Source of the DNA: Larix kaempferi
Taxonomy: Eukaryota; Streptophyta; Pinopsida; Pinales; Pinaceae
Length of the DNA: 64,000 nucleotides
Assembly (NCBI GenBank): GCA_027924585.1
Contig: BSBM01000372.1
Span: 33,350,001 to 33,414,000 of the forward strand
Reading direction: 5' to 3'
Each line of letters opens with the position of its first letter. Position 1 is the first letter of the stretch. A model generated the notes under the pieces. It worked only from the letters and a program-made list of their open reading frames with translations, had not been told where the DNA came from and made no database searches. Positions 1 through 11,089 of the stretch are shown in pieces. Made by a program: the position numbers and the translations under genes.

Positions 1-70
1 TTGTAATGTGTTTGTGTATTTATATTTGCATCTTGTTTATTGTTATTGCTCTACGATCCTGTTTTTCTAT

Positions 71-122
71 GTTTTTCTAACAGGAGGAATGTTGATGTTT
101 TTCTAACAGGAGGAATGTTGAT
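71..122. repeat. Perfect 26-bp tandem duplication
   Basis: Two identical 26-bp units (71-96 and 97-122), each beginning GTTTTTCTAACAGG, lie at the left edge of dispersed-repeat copy D1. The second D copy (near 14610) has only one diverged version, so this duplication is specific to the left copy. No coding meaning is seen. Confidence 0.9.
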
Positions 123-1660
123 GATCACATTCATGTAACTCTTGTTTTCCCTTCATGTATGAGGGAGTCATTGTAAAGGAAATTTTTTGCAAGAGGAACT
201 TGAGAGGAGGATTATGTAATTTGAATTTCAAGCTCTGACGGGGTGAATATAATACAATCATAAATATTTGTGGTGAAGAATTTGTAAATCATTTGTTTCT
301 TTCCTTCACGGTAGACATGTACTATTTTCTTATGAACGTGTCTTTACTAACTCTTATATTTTCTTTTAGGTTTTGCTAATGCACAATGGATTGATGAATG
401 TAAATTATGGATATGGTTTGTGTAAATAAGTAGATTTAGGAGTATAGAGGAATAGAAATGAGTACTTTAATTTTCGACCAACTTCATTGATTCCACTATT
501 TGAGCTTATATTTCAATTACATTAATTTAATTTCTACAATTTTATTTGTGTATTCAAACCCCCCACATAAACCTTAATCCAAAAAATACATAGAAATTAA
601 ATAAATAAAAACCCCAAAAATGATAAGCTAGAAAAACAAACTAGAGGAATCATCTTAAGGGTGGAGGTTGTGATTTGGGTGTCTTCGAGAGAGTTCCATG
701 TGAATTTTGACTTGAGATATTCTTTAGCATCAACAATACCCCTTCCTATCTATTTTATATTCAAAGGATATTACTTTTGTAGGCCCCTTTACGTGGACAC
801 AATTTTTGGAGGCTTCCATGTCACTCCACTCTTGCCATTTCTATCGATCCACATTAGACACTCTCGATCACCTTCTACAATTAAAAAAAGAAGAGAATCA
901 AGATACTTGAGAGGACATCTATACACAATAAATCTAGGTCACTTGGCTCACCCCCATCCCGCCACCCTTAAGGACATTAACCCTAGGAGGACATTCTATT
1001 TCAAGTAGTTTACGCTGTTAAGGGACAATCTTATTGCCAAGCCTTGATATGTGAGAAAACATTGCGTGCATGACCTCAAGATCCTCATTAGTCAATTAAA
1101 AGGGGGATCTAATAAGATTTGGGTTGAGACATATAACCACATCCCATACCCTTGAGAGGACATGTTGTCTATGTCATATATAGGACCCTAGGGCATATGC
1201 CCAAATCTCATCTTCATATGTCCTATTTCCCATGAGAATAGAGAGCATTTTAGTTTCCTTTATTGACACTAAGGAGGCTTCCTCTCCACCTTTCGTCATC
1301 CATACTAGAGATGGTGGCTCTGTTCATGAGAAAGGTGTTTTTACACAGGTTGAGGACCATGCATCATAGACCTCCCCAACCAAATCCAATTAGGAAAATC
1401 ACCTCTTTCTTCCTTTTTGTCCCATGCATTAGTGGAAATGAGTGATAGGAAGATGCCTATATCACTTCAAACTCTAAATGAATAAGAACCTAGGTTTGTT
1501 CTCAACTCTCTTCCCCCGATAGGTCAATAAACTTCCACGAGACTTTTGTGGAGCTCTAATTTGAGATCCCAAGGAAGACAATTGCTCTAGATGGTACCAA
1601 AGTCTGCACCGTCTAGGTTCATTTGGGTAGATAGTGTTCCATTTGAATCTTCTTCGCCCA
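105..1660. repeat. Dispersed repeat family D, copy D1, left part
   Basis: This stretch is a diverged copy of 14616-15710 plus 41158-41610. Shared landmarks include the string TGAGGGAGTCATTGTAA, a block ending TTTATTTGTGTATTCAAACC, and a later block around TTGAGGACCAT. The copy continues at 8471 after element A, so A split it. The short frames here (for example 661-1008) contain no recognisable domain and are not shared intact with the second copy. The family is probably an old retroelement, because its last part keeps coding-like sequence in copy D2, but I could not place it in a class. Confidence 0.75.
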
Positions 1661-1665
1661 AAACT
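1661..1665. repeat. Target-site duplication of element A, left
   Basis: AAACT here is repeated exactly at 8466-8470, immediately outside the two TG...CA-bounded LTRs of element A. A 5-bp duplication is the normal signature of LTR retrotransposon integration. Confidence 0.93.
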
Positions 1666-3692
1666 TGTAATGACCCTTTTTTAAAATTTTATTAAAATGA
1701 CCAATTTTTCACTTTTTCCCCAAATTCGACCTTTGACTAGTTTTGATGCCTAGGTCTCCAATTTGCCCCAAATGCTCCCAAATATTCTGAGAAGGTATAA
1801 GGATGATGTTAGGACATAAATATGTATTTCAGGGATGATTTTTGACCTTTAAAATACTTCTGCAAATCCTCTTTCAATTCTGGCCAATGTAAGGAACTTA
1901 CTAGTACTTTCCCTTTGACTAATATTGGTCTCTAGGTTTCCAATTGGCTCCAAATGCTACCAAATATTCAGAGGAGTTGTATGAATGATATTAGGACTTT
2001 ATTATGATTTTCAGGGATGATATATGGCCACCAAAATAATTCTACAAACTCCCTTAAGATTCTGGCCAAAGTATGTCATTTCACTAGCAATTGGAGGTTC
2101 AAATCCGCTCGGGGTAAATACTGAAAATGGCTTCCCAAATGCCTCCAAACCCACTCGAATTTCTGAACAGAGGTAGGGGATGTATCAGAGGTATTATTAA
2201 GGTCTCATATGTACCATTAATTAGTTATTAAGTCTTTTCTAACCTTCTCCCAAATAGCAGCAAAAATCACTAGTTCGACCCTTGGGGAAATGGCACCAAA
2301 TCTTCTCCAAATGTAAATAAACTGAGTAAAATGACTTCAAATGATTAAGTACTGAACATGAAACTTGTATAATACATCAATAAAATTTCATTCATCAATA
2401 AACCATCAGTATTTTACTTATCCATTCGAATCCATCAACATTACATTGGTTCACAACAAGGTAGTAGGGAAATGGCACTGTTCTTTCATTAAAAATGAGA
2501 TTTATACATTTCTACTTGGAATTTCGACCTGAAACTTTCTGGAGATGAAGAAAATAGTATTTAATTCATATTACAAAATAAATGGGGCATGAGAAGCTCC
2601 CCCAAAGAGTACAATAGATAACAAAAAACGCCCTCCCTCAAGGATCAAGAATATGCCATGAGAACTGGAAATGGTTGGAGGAGTGAGCTGCACTAGAAGA
2701 AACCATGAGCTTCCCTATAGCTTACACCTGCAAATTAAGACTCCATTAAAGCTCCAAATGAAAGGTCTAAATGTCCTTTCCAATTACCAACTTAGATGGG
2801 AATCTTTCACCCTCGAAATTGGCTAAGGCAAGAAACTAGTCATCCACTAGCTCTCCCTCTTCACAAATGCAATTGCAAATTTATTAAATGATCAAAAGCT
2901 TCCATTCTTCTTTGTTCATGAATTTTATAAACTTCTAATGTCCTCCATGGGTCGAATTCCTTCTAAGAGACTCATGCCAACTCAAGTTGGGAAGAGATTC
3001 CAAAGAATGCCACTTGTACAACAATTCCTAGTCTCCCACTTCCACCAAATCACATGTGGAAGCATCTTAGCTGCCCTAACTCCCTTGAGCGCCCTCCTGG
3101 AGGATATTTTTACCCTTGACATGTCATATATGTCATATGTCATCCTTCAGGTCTGATTTGTGTGATAGGTGTCATAGCATCTTCATCATTGTTGTCATAG
3201 AGCTAGGGAATCTAGCCCAAGTGTCCCACTAGCTCCAAATTGCCTCTTCCTCTTCCATGGGAGTTACTCTTCCTCTATATTTCGACTTTGGATGAGTCAT
3301 GCCATGAATAATACCTTTTGAACTCCCCCAAGTATGTTACCATTCACCTTGAATTCGAATTGGTGAAAAAATGATACCAAGTGTAGTGGGGAAATCTAGC
3401 CATATGTGGGTCCCACTTCCTCCATGTGTCTTCATGATCAAATGCCACTTTGATTTTCACTTGTATATATTTATTTAGCTCCTTTATTAAATATTTATTC
3501 CATTCTGGTGTTCAAACATCATTTATTAACCCCCCTATTCCAAATCCCAAAGCTTCCACCCCAAACCTAGGAAACTAGTAATTTTCCTCCTTGGCAATTA
3601 TTTGACCTTTAGCATCAATTTGATAAAAATATCATGAATATAGCCAATGGGCTTAGGCCATTGTGACTCAATGCGAAATTTGGGACATGACA
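1666..3692 (-). repeat. Element A 3' LTR
   Basis: This LTR matches 6440-8465 along its whole length, with scattered substitutions visible. On the minus strand it begins TGTCATGTCCC and ends GGTCATTACA. It lies after the coding region in the element's own orientation and is therefore the 3' LTR. The frame at 2938-3156 recurs in the other LTR (7672-7929) simply because the LTR is duplicated; it has no recognised domain. Confidence 0.92.
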
Positions 3693-3706
3693 AATCCTTC
3701 CTTCCC
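3693..3706 (-). promoter_or_regulatory. Polypurine tract of element A
   Basis: Read on the minus strand this is GGGAAGGAAGGATT, an all-purine run ended by TT and directly touching the first base of the 3' LTR. It is the expected plus-strand primer for reverse transcription and fixes the element's orientation. Confidence 0.85.
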
Positions 3707-3904
3707 AGTACTGCTTGTCCTCAAGCAATTTCAAACACGGGTGTTGAAGAACTTGCTTGTTGTATAATTCCTTGAAGTTGCCATTGAATTTCCCAACCTT
3801 GAGTCTTGGAGATTCCATGAATATTTTAGAGAGGAACCACCATGCTTGTTGATGCACTACTCTGATTAAAATCACTTTATTAAGTCGGGAATCCATCCCC
3901 CATA

Positions 3905-4738
3905 CTACTTGTTTCCCAAAAAAATTGAAACCAAGGAGACAAAAATGATCCCAGGGTCCCATTGCTTGTATTGCACCCCAACAATTAAGAGTGCTCTACA
4001 ACCCAAACTTTCAGATAAGAGAATTCCTGGATCCCATTTTCTTGTATGCATTCTTCCAAACATCATGAGTACAAAATATATATCATCAAAGTACATAACA
4101 ACATAATGAAAATGTACATCAAGGAGATGCTTCATCAAAGAGTCATGAAAGTTCTTATACCTCCAAGCAAGTAGACCACCATTTTCCAAGTGCATACAAT
4201 ATTCAAGTGACCCATCAAATCTGCTCCAATGACATAAGTGAGGATCCCATGTCCTATAATGCTGCTCCAAAAGGATGTGATATGCATCAAAATATTCAGC
4301 CATGTATTCCTTCATCCAAGAAGTGAATGAATAATATCCACTAAAATCTGAACCAAATAATGAGCAGAAAAAACAAGGAGACTGCAAAGGACTCAAATAA
4401 GTCTCACCCATACATCCATGAATGTGAGAATCATAAATATGTAACAAAGTATGTGGCTGCCAACAAAAATATTCTTCAATCATAAATCTATTCACCCAAG
4501 TTTTGGATGAAGTTCCTCCAACATCAAATGAACCAAGTGTTGAGCAAGAAAAATCATGAGTCTTCAAGTGACTCAAATGCATATTATAGGTGCATCCATG
4601 TAGATGTGCATCATCATAAAGAAACAAATGATGCTGCTGAAAATGTGAATAAGAATGTGCTCCAACCATGTTATCATAAAAGGTAAATCTAGGAGTTTCA
4701 TACTCCTCATGTGGCACCAACAAAAAGAACCCTTTCAC
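3905..4738 (-). pseudogene. Element A downstream frame, aromatic/His/Cys-rich, in phase with the frame before it
   Basis: 277 codons begin at the codon immediately after the TGA that ends the 544-codon frame, in the same phase, and there is no ATG at the junction (the first codon is GTG). It is therefore best read as the C-terminal part of one protein reached by read-through, or cut off by a nonsense mutation. I do not recognise the family. It is rich in H, Y, F, W and C and contains a 60-residue internal duplication: HLHGC at residues 45-49 against HIHGC at 105-109, W81 against W141, and EYF near 90 against EYF near 149. Later there are three short motifs of the type WDP (RTWDPH, KWDPGI, QWDPGI). 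No RT, integrase or envelope motif is visible. Staying open for 277 codons in AT-rich DNA argues for past constraint. Confidence 0.55.
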
Positions 4739-6373
4739 TCATTCTTCATTGAGACTAATGCTGCAAAACATGGAAGTGTAGGATGTAGGAGAATGAACTA
4801 ACTCACCCAAATGATAAAAAAATGCAGGAGTTTCATCATGGAAAGGATCCATATGGGTAGTATCATGCAGCTCCTTCAAAAGTGTGAAACCTTTGTTGTA
4901 GATTACTTCCAATGTAGAGGAATCATGTTCTTCTTTAAAAATTGCATAACCTTCATCAAGAGACAATTCAAGTTCCTCTTCCACCACATCAAGTGTTTGG
5001 ATCTCTTCAAGTTCATCTTCAAACACATTAAGAACATTCAAATTCCCACATTTCTCATGATCCACCATGTCATGAGGATCCCCCAAACAATCTACCATTT
5101 GACAATCTGAAACATAGGAGGAAAAACAAGTATCTCGCAACTTTTCAAGAAGTTGCTCATTTTGAATTGTGAGCTTATGATTATCCTCATTATTCTTCAA
5201 GTATGCATCATGTAACAATTCATTAAGCTCAAACTTATGGTTTCTATCAAAAATCAAAGACATGAAATTACCTTGGATGTGGCACATTGCTCTTTGAATC
5301 TTCTCCATGTCTTCAAGGAAGGATGTTTCCTCCAATGAAGTAGCTCTCCAACAAGAATTTGACACCAATTCTTGAGTGTCATGGAGAATGCTAAGGGACT
5401 CTTGGATCTTCTTTTCATTCATCTTTAAGGACCCTTCAAGAAAATGAGTATCTTGTAAATGAACCTCCTCATCTTCTTCCTTCTTGCTTGAACCAACTTC
5501 ATGAAGCTCAAGTGGTGGTGTGGAAGTTGATGTTGTTTCTTCTTGAATTGCTACAAGGTCTTCATTTTCATGCTTAGGGGAATTTTGTCTTGCATCAATA
5601 CTGTCAAAAGTGATCTCTATGTCACCAACATAGAGGTGTGAGCACCCATCAGCAGGTACTCCTTCATATTTCAAGCATCCATCAGTAGATGCTCCTTGAT
5701 TCATGTCCAAGGTAGAATGTGTCTCGAATTGATCTTCAATATTTTCAATAGAATCTTCTTCATGCTCTTGTGATGTCTCTTCCTTTTTCTTCTTCAAGCA
5801 AGCTGATGCATTTTGCCCCTTTTTTTCCTTAGGATCAATATCTTTGGAATCTATTTTAGAAGAAAATCCAAAAACTCTCATCCAGTAGGAAAGAGATCTA
5901 TTCTTTGAAGGTTCAGATGTTTCACTGCTCTTTTCATTCACACACACATGATTTTCTCTCCAATGTCTTTTACAAGAAGGGCATAAACCTTTCTTCACTA
6001 ACTCCACATCTTCATTTTTGGATCTATTTCCCAAAACCCAATCAACATAGTCTTCAAAAGACATGTCCTTTTTTGTATTTTTACTCAAAGCAAGATATTC
6101 TTGATATGATTGATATTGTTGGGGCACGGTTTTATATTTTTCTCTCCATCTTTGTAACTCATCCATAGCATTATCCTTTGGTGGTGTGACATACTCATAT
6201 TTATCATACATAGGGTCATAATCATAATCTTCATTCCTCCTAAAATTGTAAGAAGTGTTGCATGATGGCACCTCTTCCTCGTACCATTCACATTCTACTT
6301 CAAATTGCTCATAAGCATCTGCATATTCCTCATAAGAATTGTACTCATAGGGTTCATCATAATAATAAGACAT
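4739..6373 (-). CDS. Element A 544-aa gag-like protein with a retroviral-type Cys/His knuckle
   Basis: The longest uninterrupted frame in A starts 48 nt after the primer site, the position normally taken by gag. The first ~65 residues are strongly acidic and Tyr-rich (starting MSYYYDEPYEYNSYEEY). At residues 131-144 the sequence CPSCKRHWRENHVC has the spacing C-x2-C-x7-H-x-C, like the knuckles of many plant Ty3/gypsy gags. Unusually it sits in the N-terminal quarter. The remainder is charged, Glu/Asp/Lys/Ser-rich, and probably helical or disordered (for example KKKKEETSQEHEEDSIENIE). I see no Retrotrans_gag core and no enzyme motif. A nucleic-acid-binding structural protein is the likeliest role, but this is inference. 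It is the only long frame in the window without an internal stop. Confidence 0.7.
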   Translation of the reverse strand: MSYYYDEPYEYNSYEEYADAYEQFEVECEWYEEEVPSCNTSYNFRRNEDYDYDPMYDKYEYVTPPKDNAMDELQRWREKYKTVPQQYQSYQEYLALSKNTKKDMSFEDYVDWVLGNRSKNEDVELVKKGLCPSCKRHWRENHVCVNEKSSETSEPSKNRSLSYWMRVFGFSSKIDSKDIDPKEKKGQNASACLKKKKEETSQEHEEDSIENIEDQFETHSTLDMNQGASTDGCLKYEGVPADGCSHLYVGDIEITFDSIDARQNSPKHENEDLVAIQEETTSTSTPPLELHEVGSSKKEEDEEVHLQDTHFLEGSLKMNEKKIQESLSILHDTQELVSNSCWRATSLEETSFLEDMEKIQRAMCHIQGNFMSLIFDRNHKFELNELLHDAYLKNNEDNHKLTIQNEQLLEKLRDTCFSSYVSDCQMVDCLGDPHDMVDHEKCGNLNVLNVFEDELEEIQTLDVVEEELELSLDEGYAIFKEEHDSSTLEVIYNKGFTLLKELHDTTHMDPFHDETPAFFYHLGELVHSPTSYTSMFCSISLNEE

Positions 6374-6420
6374 GGCTGAAACTTATTCTTCAATGTATGA
6401 TATTATTTCACAGGTGCAAG

Positions 6421-6438
6421 GACCATGCTCTAATACCA
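6421..6438 (-). promoter_or_regulatory. Primer binding site of element A (initiator-Met type)
   Basis: The minus strand reads TGGTATTAGAGCATGGTC one base after the end of the 5' LTR. It matches the common plant primer site TGGTATCAGAGC, complementary to the 3' end of initiator methionine tRNA, at 11 of 12 positions (C to T). Confidence 0.85.
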
Positions 6439-6439
6439 C

Positions 6440-8465
6440 TGTAATGACCCTTTTGAAATTTTTTATTAAAATGACCAATTTTTTACTTTTTCCTCAAATT
6501 CGACCTTTGACTAGTTTTGATGCCTAGGTCTCCAATTTGCCCCAAATGCTCCCAAATATTCTGAGAAGGTATATGGATGATGTTAGGACATAAATATGTA
6601 TTTCAAGGATTCTTTTTGACCTTTAAAATACTTCTACAAATCCTTTTTCATTTTGGCCAATGTAAGGAATTTACTAGTAATTTCCCTTTGACTAGTATTG
6701 GTCTCTAGGTTTCCAATTGGCTCCAAATGCTACCAAATATTCAGAGAAGTTGTATGAATGATATTAGGACTTGATTATGATGTTCAGGGATGATATATGG
6801 CCACCAAAAGAATTCTGTAAAGTCCCTTAAGATTCTGGCTAAAGTATGTCATTTCACTAGCAATTGGAGGTTCAAATCCCCCTAGGGTAAATACTAAAAA
6901 TGGCTTCCCAAATGCCTCCAAACCCACTTGAATTTTTGAACAGAGGTAGGGGATGTCTCAGGGGTATTATTAAGGTCTCATATGCACCATTAATCAGTAA
7001 TTAAGTCTGTTATAACCTTCTCCCAAACAACAACAAAAATCACTAGTTCAACCCTTGTGGAAATGACACCAAATCTTCTCCAAATGTAAATAAACTGAGT
7101 AAAATGACTTCAAATGCTTAAGTATTGAACATGAAACTTGTATAATACATCAATAAAATTCCATTAATAAATAAACCATCAATAGTTTACTTATCCATTC
7201 GAATCCCTCAACATTACATTGGTTCACAACAAGGTAGTGGGGAAATGACACTGTTCTTTCATTAAAAATGAGATTTATACATTTCTACTTGGAATTTCGA
7301 CCTGAAAATTTCTGGAGATGAAGAAAAGAGTATTTAATTCATATTACAAAAGAAATGGGGCATGAGAAGCTCCTCCAAAGAGTACAATAGCTCACCAAAA
7401 ACGCCCTCCCTTAAGGATCAAGAATATGCCATGAGAACTGGAAATGGTTGAAGGAGTGAGCTACACTAGAAGAAACCATGAGCTGCCCTGTAGCTTACAC
7501 CTGCAAATTAAGACTCCATTAAAGCTCCAAATGAAAGGTCTGAATGGCCTTTCCAATTACCAACTTGGATGGGAATCTTTCACCCTCGAAATTAGCTAAG
7601 GCAAGAAACTAGTCATCCACTAACTCTCCCTCTTCACAAATGCAATTTCAAATTTCTCAAATTATCAAAAGTTGCCATTCTTCTTTGTTCATGACTTTTA
7701 TAAACTTATAATGTCTTCCATGGGTCGAATTCCTTCCAAGAGACTCATGCCAACTCAAGTTGGGAAGAGATTCCAAAGAATGCCACTTGTACAACAATTC
7801 CTAGTCTCCCACTTCCACCAAATCACATGTGGAAGCATATTAGCTGCCATAACTCCCTTGAGCGCCCTTTTGGAGGCTATTTTTATCCCTGACATGTCAT
7901 ATATGTCATATGTCAGCCTTCAGGTTTGATTTGTGTCATAGGTGTCATAGCATCTTCATCATTGTTGTCATAGAGCTAGGGAATCTAGCCCAAGTGTCCC
8001 ACTAGCTCCAAATTGCCTCTTCCTCTTCCATGGGAGTTAGTCTTCCTCTATATTTTGACTTTGGATGAAGCATGCCATGAATAAATACCTTTTATACTCC
8101 CCCAAGTATGTTACCATTCACCTTGAATTCGAATTGGTGAGAAAATGATGCCAAGTGTAGTGGGGAAATCTAGCCATATGTGGGTCCCACTTCCTCCATG
8201 TATCTTCATGATCAAATGCCACTTTGATTTTCACTTGTATATATTTATTTAGCTCCTTTATTAAATATTTATTCCATTCTAATGTTCAAACATCATTTAT
8301 TATCCCCCTTATTCCAAATCCCAAAGCTTCCACCCCAAACCTAGGAAACTAGTAATTTTCCTCCTTGGCAATTATTTGACCTTTAGCATCAATTTGATAA
8401 ACTCTCATGAATATGGCCAATGGGATTAGGCCATTGTGACCCAATTCAAAATTTGGGACATGACA
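6440..8465 (-). repeat. Element A 5' LTR
   Basis: This is the partner of 1666-3692, with TG...CA ends and the target duplication AAACT immediately outside at 8466-8470. In the element's minus-strand orientation it precedes the primer site, so it should hold the promoter. Confidence 0.92.
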
Positions 8466-8470
8466 AAACT

Positions 8471-9055
8471 CTAATGTTAGGAGACATGGAACTTCTAGAT
8501 CCAAGGCTCCTCCAAGGATTACACATCCAATCCCCGTCTACTCTAAGTATTCCCCTGATGACATCATTAAACAATATATTTACCTTGATGTTGTAATTGA
8601 TTACTCTAATGGGGAGCCTTCGTATTCTTATTATTGACGACTTTAGTTCTAGTGTATCCTGAAGCCTACACTTGTTTCTTAACATGGCTTTATATATTTT
8701 TATTTGCATTAGTTTTATTATTTTCTATTAGCTATTTATTAATTTCTTATTTCCTTTTATGATTTGGTATAGTAGCAATAGGAGTTCCTTTACACTCCTA
8801 TTGCCTATTTACGTTGGTTGTACTTTAATTCCAATTAACCTACTATTGTGGTATTTAATTGGATAGTAATATAATTATCTACATAACAAAAGGATGGCAT
8901 CAATAAATACTCTCCCATGAAGGCAATAATGGGGTAGGTTTTATCAAAAATTAAGATTGATTACGTCTTTTTTGCAAAGGTTGATTTGGTGGCGCTTTTA
9001 CTAGCTAAATCTAAGAGATATAAGGGATCAATGGTCAAATGTGGCACTAGCACTA
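8471..9055. repeat. Dispersed repeat family D, copy D1, right part
   Basis: This resumes copy D1 after element A: AACTCTAATG joins the left part to GTTAGGAGACATGGA. It matches 41600-42145 of copy D2 through landmarks such as CTAATGGGGAGCCTT, ATTCCAATTAACCTA and AAAGGTTGAT. The similarity stops near 9055. Frames here are broken. Confidence 0.75.
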
Positions 9056-11080
9056 GCCTTATGGTGATTTTTTATACCCTAGACTGGGTTTTTCTCCAAC
9101 ATTCATGTCCTTAGTTTAGCTTGAGGCATGCCTTCCATCCCTAACTTAGAAATGGTTATGGTTCCCTAGCTTATCTTGAGAGATAGTGCTTCCAACTTCA
9201 CTTCCAAAACATCTCTTCCAATATACACTTCTTGGACACAATCATTGGAACTACTACCCTTTATAGCTCGAAGGTTTGGGGACCTAGTCTACTTTGGTCC
9301 AACTCATTAAGGATGAAGGGAGTAGATATTTCTCTTACAATATTTCATGTGTTTCAACGAATAGTTCCTCTAAAGGGAGCATATCGTTCTCTTAAAATAT
9401 TTCATGTGTTTCAACAAATAGTTCCTCTAAAAATTGCCTAGGTAAAGTTCAAGGCCCATCCTTTGTACCTCGAGTCCATCTCTAGGCTTGCAATATCCTT
9501 TCTTCCTAAATACCAAACTCTAGGAGAGGATCTACTTCTAGGGAGGATCAATGCTTGTTGATCCCACAACATTTCATATGCACATGTGGGCCCCCCTTTC
9601 TCTCAGAATCTCAACCCCTCTTCTCATTGCCTTAGGGTCTTGTTTTATTCAAGGATTCCTTGTAACAATGATCAAACACTAGTGCTAGTTGATGCTTATT
9701 TCAACATCTTACTAGATTATGCTCCTATCCATAGTTTAGGTCATCTTGAATAAGTCATAGATAGAAGGTTGCTATTTTCCCATTTAGCTTCAGTGTCTTA
9801 TTTCATGATGAGACCTTACGACCTTCATCCTTGTCAAAATTACCCCTCTTTAAATAATAATGATCCATACCTTTTATTCACCTTGCCAAAAGAATAGGGA
9901 AGTTATTTAATTCACATAAAATGTCCCAACCCTAGCAACTTGTTTTTTATTAGGCAAATAGTAATTTTGCATTGACATCCATGAGCATGAGGTGAAGCCT
10001 TTGTTTTAATTGAAATCACCCTAGTAAATGGTCGTATCATTCCTCCAATTATGAAAGTACAACCACTTCATGTAAACCTTGACAATGGAGAATGTTAGGT
10101 CTCTCCCTTGCCTTTGCCAATATGTTAGTAGCATCACTATCCCAAATAATAATGTTTAGTTAAATAATTTGACTCTCTACTTGTGAGTGTCATATTGTTA
10201 TAACACAAACCACAACAAATGGTCCTATCACCACTCCAAATGTAAATGAATAATTATGTTTCATGGTTTCTCTCATGAGTACTAGTGAAAGAACTCTTCC
10301 TACCAATGAGAATAGAACAATCACCCCATCAAATGTGAAGTGGGAGTGCCAATTGTTGTTGTAAGGTAATGATGTCACCTAGTCAAGTGTGAAGATAATT
10401 TTATAGGTAGTGGTTTCCCATAATGAACACAAACGCATGTTAGGGATCCAATTCTTCTTATGAAGTGAGATAGTGTTATCACCCTTACAAGTACAAGGGT
10501 TGTCTCATTTTGAATCACGCAAATACTTGCTTGGGGCTCACACTTTCACTTCCTAGCATAATCAGTTATCAGCCTATGACTATGAAGAAAGGTTTTTAGC
10601 TCATGGTCACCTTAGCGAATACAAGCATGGTTTTTGGTTCACAATCCCTCTTATGAGTGTGACAATACCATAGCTCAATTTGATAGTGTGGTAGTATCAC
10701 TCAATTTAACACAAAGAAATGTGTTGCTTGTGGACACCCCATCATTTATGATTCAACCTTTCCCTCCTAATAGAAAGAAAAAGAACATATTGTCTATCAC
10801 ATATCCAGTAGTTTCTTTGAACTATCGAGGTCATGGGATACATCAATTTCACCATAGAATTTTGCCTCTAGTACCCAATTAAAATTTCATTAGCTAGTTG
10901 TACAATTTAAAAATGGAAGCAAAACTAAAATAGCTTAAATATCTAATTTCCATCCACAACCATGTATGTAGTCCTAAGACAAATTATCCATAATTATGTA
11001 CGTTAAATTCATATATCTAGAATTGAACAATTGAGAATTAAATAAATGTGAAACAAAAACATATATAACAAGGCATTTCA
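9056..11080. other. Spacer without a recognisable gene; contains a 57-bp tandem duplication
   Basis: No domain was found on either strand. At 9341-9454 a 57-bp unit containing TATTTCATGTGTTTCAAC occurs twice in tandem (first at 9341, again at 9398). The period is a multiple of three, so a short frame (9232-9441) runs through it, but nothing else supports that frame as a gene. The rest (about 9,900-10,700) is AT-rich sequence with loosely recurring AATGTGAAG and CAAATG phrases that look like very old repeat debris. Confidence 0.5.
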
Positions 11081-11089
11081 ACACATTTT

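Larger units (their letters stand above)
1666..8465 (-). mobile_element. Element A: complete non-autonomous LTR retrotransposon
   Basis: A 6.8-kb element bounded by two near-identical ~2,027-bp direct repeats that begin TGTAATGACCC and end GGGACATGACA on the plus strand, flanked by AAACT. It lies on the minus strand: a primer site follows the right-hand LTR (6421-6438) and a purine tract precedes the left-hand LTR (3693-3706), read on the minus strand. The interior is only 2.75 kb and encodes one long frame interrupted by a single TGA; there is no protease, RT, RNase H or integrase. A short frame running into the purine tract (3615-3962) contains LEDKQYWEG, which resembles the extreme C-terminal tail of some Ty3/gypsy pols, so A probably derives from a gypsy element. 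It should be called a LARD-like element that needs pol supplied in trans. Confidence 0.93.

Noticed and set aside
661-1008. 115-codon plus-strand frame in D1
   Set aside because: The homologous stretch of D2 does not keep it open and no domain is seen.
2938-3156. 72-codon frame, repeated at 7672-7929
   Set aside because: Repetition only reflects the two LTRs of element A; no start context or domain supports a gene.
9232-9441. 69-codon frame over the 57-bp duplication
   Set aside because: The frame is open only because the period is a multiple of three; no further support.
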